Shown here in pieces: positions 8,356 to 16,896 of a stretch of 62,043 bases of DNA. Position 1 is the first letter of the stretch; every line of letters begins with the position of its first letter. The stretch is from Weissella paramesenteroides ATCC 33313 (lineage in GTDB: Bacteria > Bacillota > Bacilli > Lactobacillales > Lactobacillaceae). Location: NCBI RefSeq assembly GCF_000160575.1, contig NZ_GG697128.1:256242-318284 (forward strand). Direction: 5' to 3'. Both the position numbers and the translations under genes were made by a program. The notes under the pieces are model-generated. The model was not told where the DNA came from. It did no database searches and was given only the letters and a program-made list of their open reading frames with translations.

Positions 8356-10215
8356 TTATTTCTTTAACGGTCCTTTGGCTGCCTGTTTCAGACCTTGATT
8401 GATTGTTTCAGCGTAAATAACATCTCCTGAGTGTCGGCCTGCGAAATGAACACCATCAGTACCATCAAAAACTTCTGGATGTTGTTGCGCCATCTTTTGC
8501 CAATCGGCAATGGTTATGTAATTATACTTTTGCGGTAAAGTTCGTTCAAAGTCTGCTAATTTTGATGAGTTCCACGTGGCGTCTGCTCGACGATCGTAAG
8601 GTGTCACTAAAATTAACCGATGTCCAGGTGCTAAATCAGTAATTAATTTTTCTAACTGTTCCTGACTACCAGGTAGCGCATTAGTTCCAATACAGATAAC
8701 TACATTCTGTCGCAAAATTTTATTTGATTGCGCCCGCATCATAACTTGGTATGCTAGATCCATTGTCCGATCACCAGCAGCATCAACTGTACTATCCGCA
8801 ACATTCTTTTGCAAATAATCACGTGTGCCTAATGTAACACTGTCCCCAATTATAGAAACACCTTTCGGAATTGTCGCAATCTTTTTATCTTCTGCTTTCT
8901 GTGCCTTTGCTTGTTTTTGTTGTTTAATGGATGCTGCAACAATATCTCGCGTCGTATTTAAGTTATCGCGAGCTTGGTAAAGACTCCCCACCCATAACCG
9001 TTGTTCCAAACTTGTTAAATTTGGTGCCGAGTGAATTGTATATCCTGTAACGCCTAACAAAACGATGGCTATTAGTACTAACGCCGACTTTAGTTTAGGA
9101 ATTACTGTCGTTCGTTTAATGGCATGCGGTTGTTTGCCCGCTAATATTGGTTCAATAATATAGTAAGAAATCGCTGAACATGGTACCCCAATACCAATGG
9201 TTAAAATAACTGCCCAAAATACACTCGTTATTTGTGAAAAAATAACAAATAATGGCCAATGGTACAAATACATACTATAACTAATATCTGCAATAAAGGT
9301 TGCCCACTTAGGTTCACTAATGCTTGATGTCAACTGATGTAATGTGCGTGCTTTGACAATAGTAAAAGCTGCAACAATACTTGCAAATAAAATTCCCCCT
9401 AAATAAGTCAGTTGGCTATCAAATTTTAGTAAATAGCCAAGAATACCTAGAACAATAAATGCACCGAATAATGTACTTATCGTTGGTAGCAATGTTGCCT
9501 GTTGTAGCTTCTTATTAAATCGTCTAGGAACTGACTGAATACCAGTAAATGTCGCTGTTAATGATCCGACGAAAAACGGAAAACAGTGTGTCAAACTTGA
9601 AAAATAAATGGCAGAATAATCAGTTAAATTAAAACTACGTATGCCCATCATCACAACACTGATAATAATCACTAGCAATGATAATACTGAAAGTCTAAAT
9701 CGAAAGGATTTCAAAGCTTCGCCTTGACTTAAGGAAGAACGTTGTAGTTTTCTCGCAATTAGCGCAACTACTAACCCCCATAAAATATAAAAATGCATTT
9801 CAACTGCTAACGACCAGGTATGAACAAATAAATGAGGAATAAATTTACTTTCGTAACTACCACCAGTCGCAATTTCAAAATAATTTGTCGTAAACCCAAT
9901 CGCTGCCGCAACCTGTTTCCCCAATCCCGTAATGTAATCCGAACTTACAAAATATGTAAATGGTATTACTACCAAAACCGAGAGTATTAATGGTGGCACA
10001 ATGCGGTTAAAACGACGTTGATAAAACTTTATCAATTTAAATTGACGTGACTTTGAAAATTCATCGATCATCAACGCCGTAATCAAAAATCCTGAGAAAG
10101 TAAAAAATATATCGACACCAATGAAGCCACCCGTGTAGGCATTGGAAAAGAAATGATAGGACAATACCGCTAATAAACCAGCGATTCTTATGAAGCTAAA
10201 CCACTTAATGCGCAT
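8356..10215 (-). CDS. OatA-like O-acetyltransferase (acyltransferase_3 plus SGNH domain)
   Basis: Membrane enzyme predicted to O-acetylate a cell wall polymer, as OatA does on peptidoglycan for lysozyme resistance. Residues 1 to about 380 are the acyltransferase_3 domain with about 11 helices; the conserved early His is in LSYHFF, and DIFFTFSGFLITALM follows. Residues from about 450 form an extracellular SGNH esterase-like domain with block I GDSVTLG (Ser459), block III-like GTNAL, and the Asp-His pair in DGTDGVHFAG. Length (619) matches OatA. The start at 10215 overlaps the upstream MORN gene by 11 bp, which indicates translational coupling. The acceptor polymer is not certain; other OafA/YrhL proteins modify teichoic acids or polysaccharides. 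Confidence 0.85.
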   Translation of the reverse strand: MRIKWFSFIRIAGLLAVLSYHFFSNAYTGGFIGVDIFFTFSGFLITALMIDEFSKSRQFKLIKFYQRRFNRIVPPLILSVLVVIPFTYFVSSDYITGLGKQVAAAIGFTTNYFEIATGGSYESKFIPHLFVHTWSLAVEMHFYILWGLVVALIARKLQRSSLSQGEALKSFRFRLSVLSLLVIIISVVMMGIRSFNLTDYSAIYFSSLTHCFPFFVGSLTATFTGIQSVPRRFNKKLQQATLLPTISTLFGAFIVLGILGYLLKFDSQLTYLGGILFASIVAAFTIVKARTLHQLTSSISEPKWATFIADISYSMYLYHWPLFVIFSQITSVFWAVILTIGIGVPCSAISYYIIEPILAGKQPHAIKRTTVIPKLKSALVLIAIVLLGVTGYTIHSAPNLTSLEQRLWVGSLYQARDNLNTTRDIVAASIKQQKQAKAQKAEDKKIATIPKGVSIIGDSVTLGTRDYLQKNVADSTVDAAGDRTMDLAYQVMMRAQSNKILRQNVVICIGTNALPGSQEQLEKLITDLAPGHRLILVTPYDRRADATWNSSKLADFERTLPQKYNYITIADWQKMAQQHPEVFDGTDGVHFAGRHSGDVIYAETINQGLKQAAKGPLKK

Positions 10216-10579
10216 TGATCAATTCCCCCTTTTTAAAGGTTGCTTGATAACTTTGTTTGTTCACTTTTAAAATACCGTGCCCATCAGGTAAATTTTTGTT
10301 AAACTTGCCATCAAATTCCCAATGATCGTGTGAAATGAATTTCCCATTGCCACTAAATTCCCCATTAACAAAATGCCCAACATAACGATCATGATTTTTA
10401 AAGTTTACTGTTCCTGACCCATTAAATTTATGTTTAAACAAGCCGCCCTGATAAACAATCCCCCCGTTGTCTAATGTCAATTGCTGATGACGCTGTTGCT
10501 TGTCAGGGGTCAAACTATATACTGCTGCAATTAACAAAATAACAACAACTATGACTTGTATGATGTTTCTTGTTTTCAT
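10205..10579 (-). CDS. Membrane-anchored MORN-repeat protein
   Basis: A 124-residue protein with an N-terminal signal anchor (about residues 7-25, hydrophobic VIVVVILLIAAVYSL) and an outside domain of three to four MORN-like repeats. These are GGLFKHKFNGSGTVNF, YVGHFVNGEFSGNGKF and FDGKFNKNLPDGHGILK, with a degenerate last unit. MORN repeats are beta-hairpin tandem motifs often involved in membrane or protein contacts. There is no cysteine lipobox. The start has AAGGAG 7 nt upstream. Its 3' end overlaps the OatA-like gene by 11 bp, so the two are made together, and a helper or substrate-presenting role in polymer acetylation is a reasonable inference. Confidence 0.8.
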   Translation of the reverse strand: MKTRNIIQVIVVVILLIAAVYSLTPDKQQRHQQLTLDNGGIVYQGGLFKHKFNGSGTVNFKNHDRYVGHFVNGEFSGNGKFISHDHWEFDGKFNKNLPDGHGILKVNKQSYQATFKKGELINAH

Positions 10580-10733
10580 AAATACTCCTTAAGCGCACCG
10601 TCACTTTATGTTAATAATAAGACACATCATGTAGCTTGCATAGTCATTTTGAATTTTACCTAAGAATTATTTAAAAAATATTCATTCAATAACACATTTT
10701 ATTGCTACTAAATTAATTAAAGAATGCCTAAAA

Positions 10734-10777
10734 AAAGCAATAATTATTATCTCTGAAAAGACAACAATTATTGCTTT
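10734..10777. terminator. Bidirectional hairpin terminator downstream of the D-lactate dehydrogenase gene
   Basis: AAAGCAATAATT near 10735-10746 pairs with AATTATTGCTTT near 10766-10777, with one bulge. A second small hairpin TGTTTGA-CTAA-TCAAACA (10791-10808) sits between it and the dld stop codon. Confidence 0.75.
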
Positions 10778-10813
10778 CTATTTATTAAGATGTTTGACTA
10801 ATCAAACAGTCTA

Positions 10814-12496
10814 TTAGTAGATTTCCCACCACTTCTTCTTAGAAGACTTTCCAATTCCAGGGTTGAAACTGTTTGTTGGGTCGTTCTTCTTGTAGTGTTC
10901 AATCAATGCAGGAGCTGCTTCATACAAGTGACCAACGTTGTGCTCAGCTGGATAAATGGCACCACGCTTGTCAAGCAACTTCAACATTTCCTTCTTTAAT
11001 TCGTGACCATCCACACCTGGCTTCAAAATGTAGTCTTGGTGCATAACGTGATCAAGGAAGTGACCGTAGTACAACTTGTACTCAATCTTATCTTCAATTT
11101 CCTTTGGTAGGTGCTCGAACCAGTCATCATCATTACGACGTAGCGCAATATCAAGTGGCAAGATATCAATTGAATCTTGCTTCAATTCTTGGTAACGAAT
11201 TGCAACAGAAGCCGTTACGTAACGGTGCAATGATGCCTTATTCGTTTCATCAGCGTTAGCCTCGAAGAAGTCACCCTCTTCTTCTTTGAAGAATTCAGTC
11301 AAGTATGCACGTGCTTCATCAATACCTGCACCTGACATCTTCAATTGCACATAGTGCTCAAAGCGGTTAGCATAATCTTCGATACGCTTTGGCAATTGGT
11401 TAGGGAACAAGTGCCCTGCCTTTTGCAAGAAACGATCTGGGAAGTATGGCTTAAAGAATGGCACATGCCCTAGAATACGTTCTGCAGATGCTTTCATACC
11501 GAACATTGTTGGCAACATGCTTGTTCCCAACTTATCGATGACCATCAATGAATCCTTACCGTACAATTTTGCCAAATCATAAGCTTCCTTATGCATGTAC
11601 TCACCTGATACAGGCAAGTTCTTAAATTCAGACAAAATGTGACGACGCATCTTTTCCAAGACGGCTGGTGAATTTGTTCCAATGTAGAATACTTGTGATT
11701 CACCTTCTGATGGATAAGTATCCAAACGAACAGCAAATGTGGCAACCTTTCCAGCAGCACCTGATGCTTCATATAATCCCTTAGGATCAGCATTGTAACG
11801 TGTGGGTAAGTCTGAATCTACATCACGAACACGCTTCTCGTAATCACGGTTGTGTCCAACACGCTCATCAGAATTTGGTACATTATTCAAATCGAAACGA
11901 CGATTTGCAAGGTTATCCAAAATTTCTTCTGGTGTTTCACCAAGGTCAATACCCAAGTGATTTACCAAATGTAGTTCATCATTTTCATCAATACGTGCAT
12001 ACAATGCCAATTCAGTATAAGCTGGTCCACGTTGAATCAACGCACCACCTGAATTGTTGTTAATCCCACCAATAACTGATGCACCCAATGTTGATGAACC
12101 GATAACTGAATGTGGCTCACGATTTAATGGTTGTAATGACTTTTCCAAATTAAACAAGGTTGTTCCTGGGAAGGCAATGACTTGCTTTCCTTGGTTAATT
12201 AGTTGTAGATCTTTAATACGGCTACCCTTCACAATAACTGCATCACGATCATAACCTTCTGTTGGCGTTGATCCCTCAGTCAAACTAGTATTTGAAGCTT
12301 GCATGATGATAATAATATTATCTCTATGCAAAACCTTCAAAACTTTCCACATTTCAACAAGGGTTCCAGGCATAACAACCGCTAGTGCCTCTCCGTAACC
12401 TGAACGATATCCTTTACGATAACGTAATGACTTAGCCGCGTTAGTCACAACATGGTGACTACCAACAATGGCCTTTAAATCCTCCACTGTAGACAT
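10814..12496 (-). CDS. dld: FAD-linked D-lactate dehydrogenase (quinone type)
   Basis: Peripheral membrane enzyme that oxidises D-lactate to pyruvate and passes electrons to quinone. The 560 residues match the E. coli Dld layout. The FAD-binding PCMH domain covers about 1-230 (AVVMPGTLVEMWKVLK, QASNTSLTEGSTP, VIGSSTLGASVIGGINNNSGG). The substrate-cap and membrane-binding regions follow, with a basic/aromatic stretch around 330-400. The C-terminal block is YPAEHNVGHLYEA and ends with FNPGIGKSSK. AGGAGG precedes the start. It is monocistronic, with a promoter at 12595-12624 and a perfect cre match upstream. In a lactic acid bacterium this fits D-lactate use or aerobic respiration when quinone is available. 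Confidence 0.93.
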   Translation of the reverse strand: MSTVEDLKAIVGSHHVVTNAAKSLRYRKGYRSGYGEALAVVMPGTLVEMWKVLKVLHRDNIIIIMQASNTSLTEGSTPTEGYDRDAVIVKGSRIKDLQLINQGKQVIAFPGTTLFNLEKSLQPLNREPHSVIGSSTLGASVIGGINNNSGGALIQRGPAYTELALYARIDENDELHLVNHLGIDLGETPEEILDNLANRRFDLNNVPNSDERVGHNRDYEKRVRDVDSDLPTRYNADPKGLYEASGAAGKVATFAVRLDTYPSEGESQVFYIGTNSPAVLEKMRRHILSEFKNLPVSGEYMHKEAYDLAKLYGKDSLMVIDKLGTSMLPTMFGMKASAERILGHVPFFKPYFPDRFLQKAGHLFPNQLPKRIEDYANRFEHYVQLKMSGAGIDEARAYLTEFFKEEEGDFFEANADETNKASLHRYVTASVAIRYQELKQDSIDILPLDIALRRNDDDWFEHLPKEIEDKIEYKLYYGHFLDHVMHQDYILKPGVDGHELKKEMLKLLDKRGAIYPAEHNVGHLYEAAPALIEHYKKNDPTNSFNPGIGKSSKKKWWEIY

Positions 12497-12594
12497 AAAA
12501 CTAACCTACCTCCTAAAGTTGTACAATCTATACTCTAATATACCACTTTTCTGCGCTTTTAAAACGATAAAATTATGAAATTCAGCAACCCATA

Positions 12595-12624
12595 ATTGTA
12601 CTATTTTTCACAATCAAAGGTCAA
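12595..12624 (-). promoter_or_regulatory. Promoter of the D-lactate dehydrogenase gene
   Basis: Minus-strand TTGACC (12619-12624), 18-bp spacer, TACAAT (12595-12600). This gives a leader of roughly 90 nt before the ATG. Confidence 0.6.
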
Positions 12625-12686
12625 TACCTTCTGACGTTTATTTTTGAGATTGTCATTTAAAATAACAAAGTCCACTTTAACATATA

Positions 12687-12702
12687 TTGTAAACGCTTCC
12701 AA
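12687..12702. promoter_or_regulatory. cre-like CcpA site upstream of the D-lactate dehydrogenase gene
   Basis: TTGTAAACGCTTCCAA fits the cre consensus WTGNAANCGNWNNCW at every fixed position. Its centre is about 105 bp upstream of the predicted dld transcription start, upstream of the -35 box, a placement more like CcpA activation than a roadblock. Confidence 0.6.
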
Positions 12703-12721
12703 TAGTTTTTTGTATAAAAAA

Positions 12722-12747
12722 GTGTGACATGCTTTGACATGCCACAC
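12722..12747 (-). terminator. Terminator of the hydroxyacid dehydrogenase gene
   Basis: GTGTG-A-CATG ... CATG-C-CACAC hairpin, followed on the minus strand by a T-rich tract (12714-12720). Confidence 0.8.
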
Positions 12748-12757
12748 AATCTATTTT

Positions 12758-13723
12758 TTAACTATTCACAACATTTTGTGGATCATTCTTTAAATAACCC
12801 TGAATATTTGCCACGACAATGTCCAATAGTCGTTGTCTAGTTTCTAACGGTGCCCACGCAATATGTGGTGTTAAGTAACAGTGCTTTGCTGTTAACAAAG
12901 GACTATTATCACCAATTGGCTCTTGTGTTGCAACATCCAAAGCTGCATAAGCAATCTGACCACTATTTAAAGCAGCAGCTAAATCGGCATCATTAATCAA
13001 CTTACCACGCGCAGTATTGATTAAAATCGCAGTGTCTTTCATCTGTCCAAGTGTGTCAGCATTAATAAACTCCGACATCTCTGGTGTAAATGGCACGTGC
13101 AAACTGATAATGTCTGACTCTGCGTATAAAGTTTTCAAATCAACTTGCTTGATTGCTTCATCAAAGACTTCTTTTGGTTGATGATTGTAAAAAATAACCT
13201 GCATATTAAAGGCCAACGCAATCTTAGCGACTGCTTGTGCAATCTTGCCAAAGCCAACTAACCCTAACGTTTTACCTTTTAATTCCATCAATGGCGCGTC
13301 CCAAAATGAGAACCGACCAGCTTTTGCCCATTCGCCTTCATGCACCAGATCATCATGTTGCTTAACTCGACTAGTAACAGCTAACAACAACGCAAACGTA
13401 AATTGTGCAACGGCATCCGTACCATAAGTCGGCACATTCATCACAGCAATATGCTTAGTTTTCGCATAATCAACATCAATATTGTCATAACCTGTAGCCG
13501 TTTCAGCAATTGCTTTTAGATCAGGAGAAGCATCAATAATATCTGATGTAATTGGAACCTTGTTAACCAAGGCAACGTCTGCACCTGCTAAACGCTTGAT
13601 AATTTCGTCTTTATCATCATATGGTGTCGCATCATAGACAACAACCTCACCAAATTGATCTAAAATATGCCAATCCAAATCCCCAGGGTTCAAGCCTAAC
13701 CCATCTAAAACTACAATTTTCAT
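12758..13723 (-). CDS. NAD-dependent D-2-hydroxyacid dehydrogenase
   Basis: Cytoplasmic oxidoreductase reducing a 2-keto acid to a D-2-hydroxyacid. At 321 residues it shows the Rossmann GLVGFGKIAQAVA near 150. The catalytic set is Arg in NTARGKL near 235, Glu in TQEP near 264 and His in TPHIAWAP near 285. The aromatic-free TYGTDAVAQFTFALLLA region resembles glycerate/hydroxypyruvate reductases more than LdhD. I placed the start at 13723, where GGGGG lies 6 nt upstream; the open frame runs 16 codons further. An almost perfect dyad covers its -10 box, so it is probably tightly regulated. The exact substrate is unknown. Confidence 0.88.
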   Translation of the reverse strand: MKIVVLDGLGLNPGDLDWHILDQFGEVVVYDATPYDDKDEIIKRLAGADVALVNKVPITSDIIDASPDLKAIAETATGYDNIDVDYAKTKHIAVMNVPTYGTDAVAQFTFALLLAVTSRVKQHDDLVHEGEWAKAGRFSFWDAPLMELKGKTLGLVGFGKIAQAVAKIALAFNMQVIFYNHQPKEVFDEAIKQVDLKTLYAESDIISLHVPFTPEMSEFINADTLGQMKDTAILINTARGKLINDADLAAALNSGQIAYAALDVATQEPIGDNSPLLTAKHCYLTPHIAWAPLETRQRLLDIVVANIQGYLKNDPQNVVNS

Positions 13724-13747
13724 AATTACCCCCAAATAGTAATATTT

Positions 13748-13771
13748 TTGTATGAATATTATATCATACAA
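13748..13771. promoter_or_regulatory. Dyad operator over the -10 box of the hydroxyacid dehydrogenase gene
   Basis: TTGTATGA (13748-13755) and TCATACAA (13764-13771) form a perfect inverted repeat. The 8-bp centre contains most of the minus-strand extended -10 box (TGATATAAT, -10 at 13758-13763). A repressor bound here would block the promoter. Confidence 0.6.
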
Positions 13772-13838
13772 GATGCGTTAATTTGCTGGCAACGTGCTGA
13801 TGTTCGTCAAAATTGGAATTAAACTTGTAAAAACAAAA

Positions 13839-13867
13839 ACACCCAAAGTCATTTATACCTTGAGTGT
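13839..13867 (-). terminator. Terminator of the YdcF-type gene
   Basis: An 11-bp stem (13839-13849 with 13857-13867, including two G-U pairs on the RNA) with a 7-nt loop, followed on the minus strand by a T-rich run. Confidence 0.75.
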
Positions 13868-13919
13868 CCCCGTGTATTATTTATACCGCAATGCATAATA
13901 TTAATATCACATTACTCAT

Positions 13920-14999
13920 CTAAAAGAAAATACCATTACCAACTATAAAACTAATAATTGAAACGCATAAAATCAATGACAAGCAGATGGCATGAAATAC
14001 CTTGTGGTTTGCTAGTAGCGCAATATATTCTCTAATGAAGGCATTAGGAATAAAGAATCGACTAGTTTTTGCTCCTAGTCCATCAATTTGTAAACCAACT
14101 AATCGTGCATACCCTGCTGCTCTGAAAGTATGATAATCGCTGGTTGCAAATAGTCCATTTGCCAGGTTCAAATCTCGCGCTTGCAAAATTTTCTTTGAAA
14201 ATAGCATATTTTCATAGGTCGTTTTCGATTGATCTTCAATTAACACATGAGATGATTGCGCACCATGCTGTTTTGCATATTCAGCCATTGCTACTCCTTC
14301 AGGCAATTTTTCGTCGCCTCCTTGCCCACCTGAAAAAATTAGCCATGGATAATAGCCAGTTTTTTCAAACTGTTTATTGGCAAAGTCCAATGCAATTTGA
14401 ATACGGGAAGCAAGTAATGGTGAAACATCCTTACCATTTAGTAACCCTGCACCCAAGACAATAATATAATCTTGGTTGTACTTTGGTCGATATAATCTCG
14501 TCAAAATAAATGACGTAATAAATGCCAAGAACCAAAAAACTAAATATAGGATAACTGGTTCAACTAACGTAATATACAAGCCAACCGCTTGATCACTCAG
14601 TAGCTTACTATCAATCGCACGCATGATTGGCAAAACAATAATGATCAAAATACCCAAAAGTAACGTTAGCATATTACCCAGCGTATGGCTTTCTCGACGC
14701 CATACGGTTAGTGCATTCCACAATAACAAAATACCCAACAATGAATACAAAACTGCCAGTGGAATCAAAATAATCACAAAAATTGCATAAAAAATGACCC
14801 TTAACCACTGAATGTTTAGCAATTCAATCAGAAACATTAACGTCATACCAGTTAAAACCACTGAAAAGTTTGCTAAGACACCGTTTAGTAACCGAAATTT
14901 ATTTTGCCGCATACTGAGTATCAACAATGTGATACAGATTACAGTTAATAGCAACAAAAATAGTAAAGGAAAACTAGCTGTATCTTTTACAATAGACAT
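13920..14999 (-). CDS. YdcF/SanA-type membrane protein (DUF218)
   Basis: A 359-residue membrane protein. About six hydrophobic helices occupy residues 1-180. They are followed by a DUF218 (YdcF-like) domain: DYIIVLGAGLLNGKDVSPLLASR near 190, IFSGGQGGDEKLPEG near 240, EDQSKTTYENMLFS near 275 and ATSDYHTFRAAGYAR near 305. A last hydrophobic helix ends the protein. DUF218 proteins bind nucleotides or act on envelope precursors; SanA/YdcF/ElyC members affect wall integrity. The start at 14999 has AGGAGG 10 nt upstream and was preferred over a frame 14 codons longer. It is monocistronic and divergent from the secreted protein gene at 15168. Confidence 0.8.
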   Translation of the reverse strand: MSIVKDTASFPLLFLLLLTVICITLLILSMRQNKFRLLNGVLANFSVVLTGMTLMFLIELLNIQWLRVIFYAIFVIILIPLAVLYSLLGILLLWNALTVWRRESHTLGNMLTLLLGILIIIVLPIMRAIDSKLLSDQAVGLYITLVEPVILYLVFWFLAFITSFILTRLYRPKYNQDYIIVLGAGLLNGKDVSPLLASRIQIALDFANKQFEKTGYYPWLIFSGGQGGDEKLPEGVAMAEYAKQHGAQSSHVLIEDQSKTTYENMLFSKKILQARDLNLANGLFATSDYHTFRAAGYARLVGLQIDGLGAKTSRFFIPNAFIREYIALLANHKVFHAICLSLILCVSIISFIVGNGIFF

Positions 15000-15042
15000 T
15001 CCTGAAACACCTCCTATAATTTTATGCTTGATGCATACCAAG

Positions 15043-15114
15043 ATTATACAAAAAGAGTTTGATGTTGACTACTAAATTATGTGACAAATAACTTGTATGC
15101 GTTACATGGTAACG
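15043..15114. promoter_or_regulatory. Divergent promoter region with an inverted repeat
   Basis: A minus-strand -10 TATAAT (15043-15048) fits the YdcF-type gene. CGTTAC-ATG-GTAACG (15100-15114) is a perfect 6-bp inverted repeat lying 54 bp upstream of the plus-strand start at 15168, a candidate operator. Confidence 0.4.
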
Positions 15115-15167
15115 TTTTTATGATATTCTTAATTAAGATTATTTCGAATAAAGAAAGATATAGACTT

Positions 15168-15818
15168 ATGAAAAAGAAAATTATTACCGTCATCGCAGGC
15201 ATTATTGCCATTATCCTAATCGTGGTTGTTTCAGATCATTATCAAGGTACAACTGGCAGCAGTGATAACACCGCTAGTTCTCATAAATGGACCAAAAAAT
15301 CATTTGACCAATTAAAAGTTGGTGACTTTAATGAAACTGGTAAAGGCGGTTCAAGCTACGAATCTATTGTGGCAAAATATGGCCGCCCAGATAAAAAATC
15401 TAAGACAAAAGCTGACAACCATATCTTGACGGTTGTTTCTTGGAAAAATATCGCTGGTGACTATACTGGTGTCACACTAACATTTATGAGTCAAAAAGAT
15501 AGCTCGAAAACGGCCAAGTTGACTTCTAAAACTCTGTTAGACTCAAAAACAATCAACCTAGCGAAAAAATGGACGATGACTACTTATAATGCAGTTGAAC
15601 TTGAAGACAAGAATGACCAAGAACATGCAGGTGATTCATTATCTAGTTTAACTAGTAAATATGGTAAACCTGCTGTCCTCACCATCGCCCGAATTAATGG
15701 TAAAGTACAGACTAACGCCGTCTGGCATAACACTAATGGTGGTGCCAACGGTACTGTGTCTATCGATTTTTCATCTCATAATACTGCTGTTGATAAATCA
15801 CAAGAAAAGTTACGCTAG
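15168..15818 (+). CDS. Membrane-anchored extracellular protein with two BLIP/DUF3862-like repeats
   Basis: A 216-residue exported protein: KKK positive end, hydrophobic helix (about residues 5-22), a Ser/Thr/Gly-rich linker, then two related domains of about 85 residues. Both start WTxxxF/YxxxxV, both contain a S-x-L/I-x-x-K-Y-G-x-P motif (SIVAKYGRPDK and SLTSKYGKPAV), and both end in a beta-rich part with a conserved Trp. This matches the DUF3862/SmpA-BLIP fold common in lactobacilli, whose role is unknown. The start at 15168 has only a weak GAAAGA site; the longer frame begins at a GTG at 15081. There is no lipobox cysteine, so it is probably held by its signal anchor. Confidence 0.75.
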   Translation: MKKKIITVIAGIIAIILIVVVSDHYQGTTGSSDNTASSHKWTKKSFDQLKVGDFNETGKGGSSYESIVAKYGRPDKKSKTKADNHILTVVSWKNIAGDYTGVTLTFMSQKDSSKTAKLTSKTLLDSKTINLAKKWTMTTYNAVELEDKNDQEHAGDSLSSLTSKYGKPAVLTIARINGKVQTNAVWHNTNGGANGTVSIDFSSHNTAVDKSQEKLR

Positions 15819-15824
15819 TCAATA

Positions 15825-15871
15825 AAAAATAGGTTTGAAACTCATTTTAAGTGAATTTCAAACCTATTTTT
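15825..15871. terminator. Bidirectional terminator between convergent genes
   Basis: A perfect 16-bp stem (15825-15840 with 15856-15871) whose ends are A and T runs. Confidence 0.92.
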
Positions 15872-15873
15872 AT

Positions 15874-16818
15874 TTAATCAAAGAAATTACCATCCGCAAT
15901 ATCAGCAAGTGTATCTCTTGATGGAATAAAGAATAATTGACCGCTTAGCAGTGTTGAAAACGTTAGTAGAAAATCCGACTTCTCTAACATTTGGACCAAC
16001 ATCTGCTTTGTAACCTGCCAATGTCTAGCATAACCGATGAAATAAGTTCCCGTATAATCTAAGGCTGGATCAGAAAATGGTACATTCATGCGAATAATTT
16101 TCTGCTCTTCACCATCAATTTCTAGTTTAGAAGCTACATTATGCGCATTCTCAAGTTTGTCCTCATCATCTAATTCCATATCATCAAATTTATGACGGCC
16201 AACTGCCTTTTCTTGGTGTTCCACAGACAGTTTTTCCCAGAATGCCATGTCATGTTGCCATTTTTGAGCAAATGCATAAGAACCATTTTCAAAATCTGGG
16301 TCTTCATCCCCAATAATTGCATAATCGGCAGCATCCTCAATTGCTGGTGCTTCTGTCCCATCAATAAAGCCAATAATTGCACGCCCCTCTAAGTAACGGA
16401 ACCCTTTTGTTTCATCAAGCACCGTTGTCACTGGTGATAACAATTTCATAAATTGACGAACAATTTCGTAGACAACAGCCTCTTCACTCGCCCGAATATG
16501 CAAGAAAATGTCACCATCACTGGCTGGCATACTATATTCGGCACCAGTTAATGTTTGATAAGTCTCTAATTCTTTCGGTTTTTTAGCATTAGGAAATAGG
16601 TAATCCCACGCCTTATTACTAAATCCAATGGCAACTTGTAATCCAGACTCAGGGTTACGAATACGCATTGATCGAATAATCGACTGAGACATATCAGCAA
16701 AGGTTGCAATATGTTCCTGCTCATCAGCTAAATCTTGATGGTTTAATGCCAAAACAATAAATGAAACATTTTTGCCTGGATCTTTCCAAACATCTTGTGC
16801 TAAATTTGCATTAAACAT
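15874..16818 (-). CDS. DyP-type heme peroxidase
   Basis: Dye-decolourising peroxidase using heme and H2O2. The 314 residues carry the GxxDG catalytic motif (GFIDGTEAPA, near 150), GSYAFAQKWQHD near 178, a candidate heme-ligand His in ENAHNVAS near 225, an Arg in IRMNVPFSDP near 240, and GTYFIGYARH near 258. No Tat or Sec signal is present and no encapsulin is next to it, so it should be cytoplasmic. Length fits the short bacterial DyP classes. GGAGGAATAAA precedes the start. LAB do not make heme themselves, so activity would need environmental heme. It lies 78 bp downstream of the alpha-galactosidase gene on the same strand. Confidence 0.9.
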   Translation of the reverse strand: MFNANLAQDVWKDPGKNVSFIVLALNHQDLADEQEHIATFADMSQSIIRSMRIRNPESGLQVAIGFSNKAWDYLFPNAKKPKELETYQTLTGAEYSMPASDGDIFLHIRASEEAVVYEIVRQFMKLLSPVTTVLDETKGFRYLEGRAIIGFIDGTEAPAIEDAADYAIIGDEDPDFENGSYAFAQKWQHDMAFWEKLSVEHQEKAVGRHKFDDMELDDEDKLENAHNVASKLEIDGEEQKIIRMNVPFSDPALDYTGTYFIGYARHWQVTKQMLVQMLEKSDFLLTFSTLLSGQLFFIPSRDTLADIADGNFFD

Positions 16819-16896
16819 TTTATTCCTCCAAAAAATATTATTTGATACACCTTAATCATACACCAGCTGTATCCCTTTTAAAATAATTATACGAAT

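Noticed and set aside
10791-10808. TGTTTGA-CTAA-TCAAACA as the main terminator of dld
   Set aside because: It has no T run right after it; the larger hairpin at 10734-10777 fits better, so this one is only mentioned with it.
11545-12254. Several frames within the D-lactate dehydrogenase gene
   Set aside because: All overlap conserved Dld motifs in the true frame and lack initiation signals.
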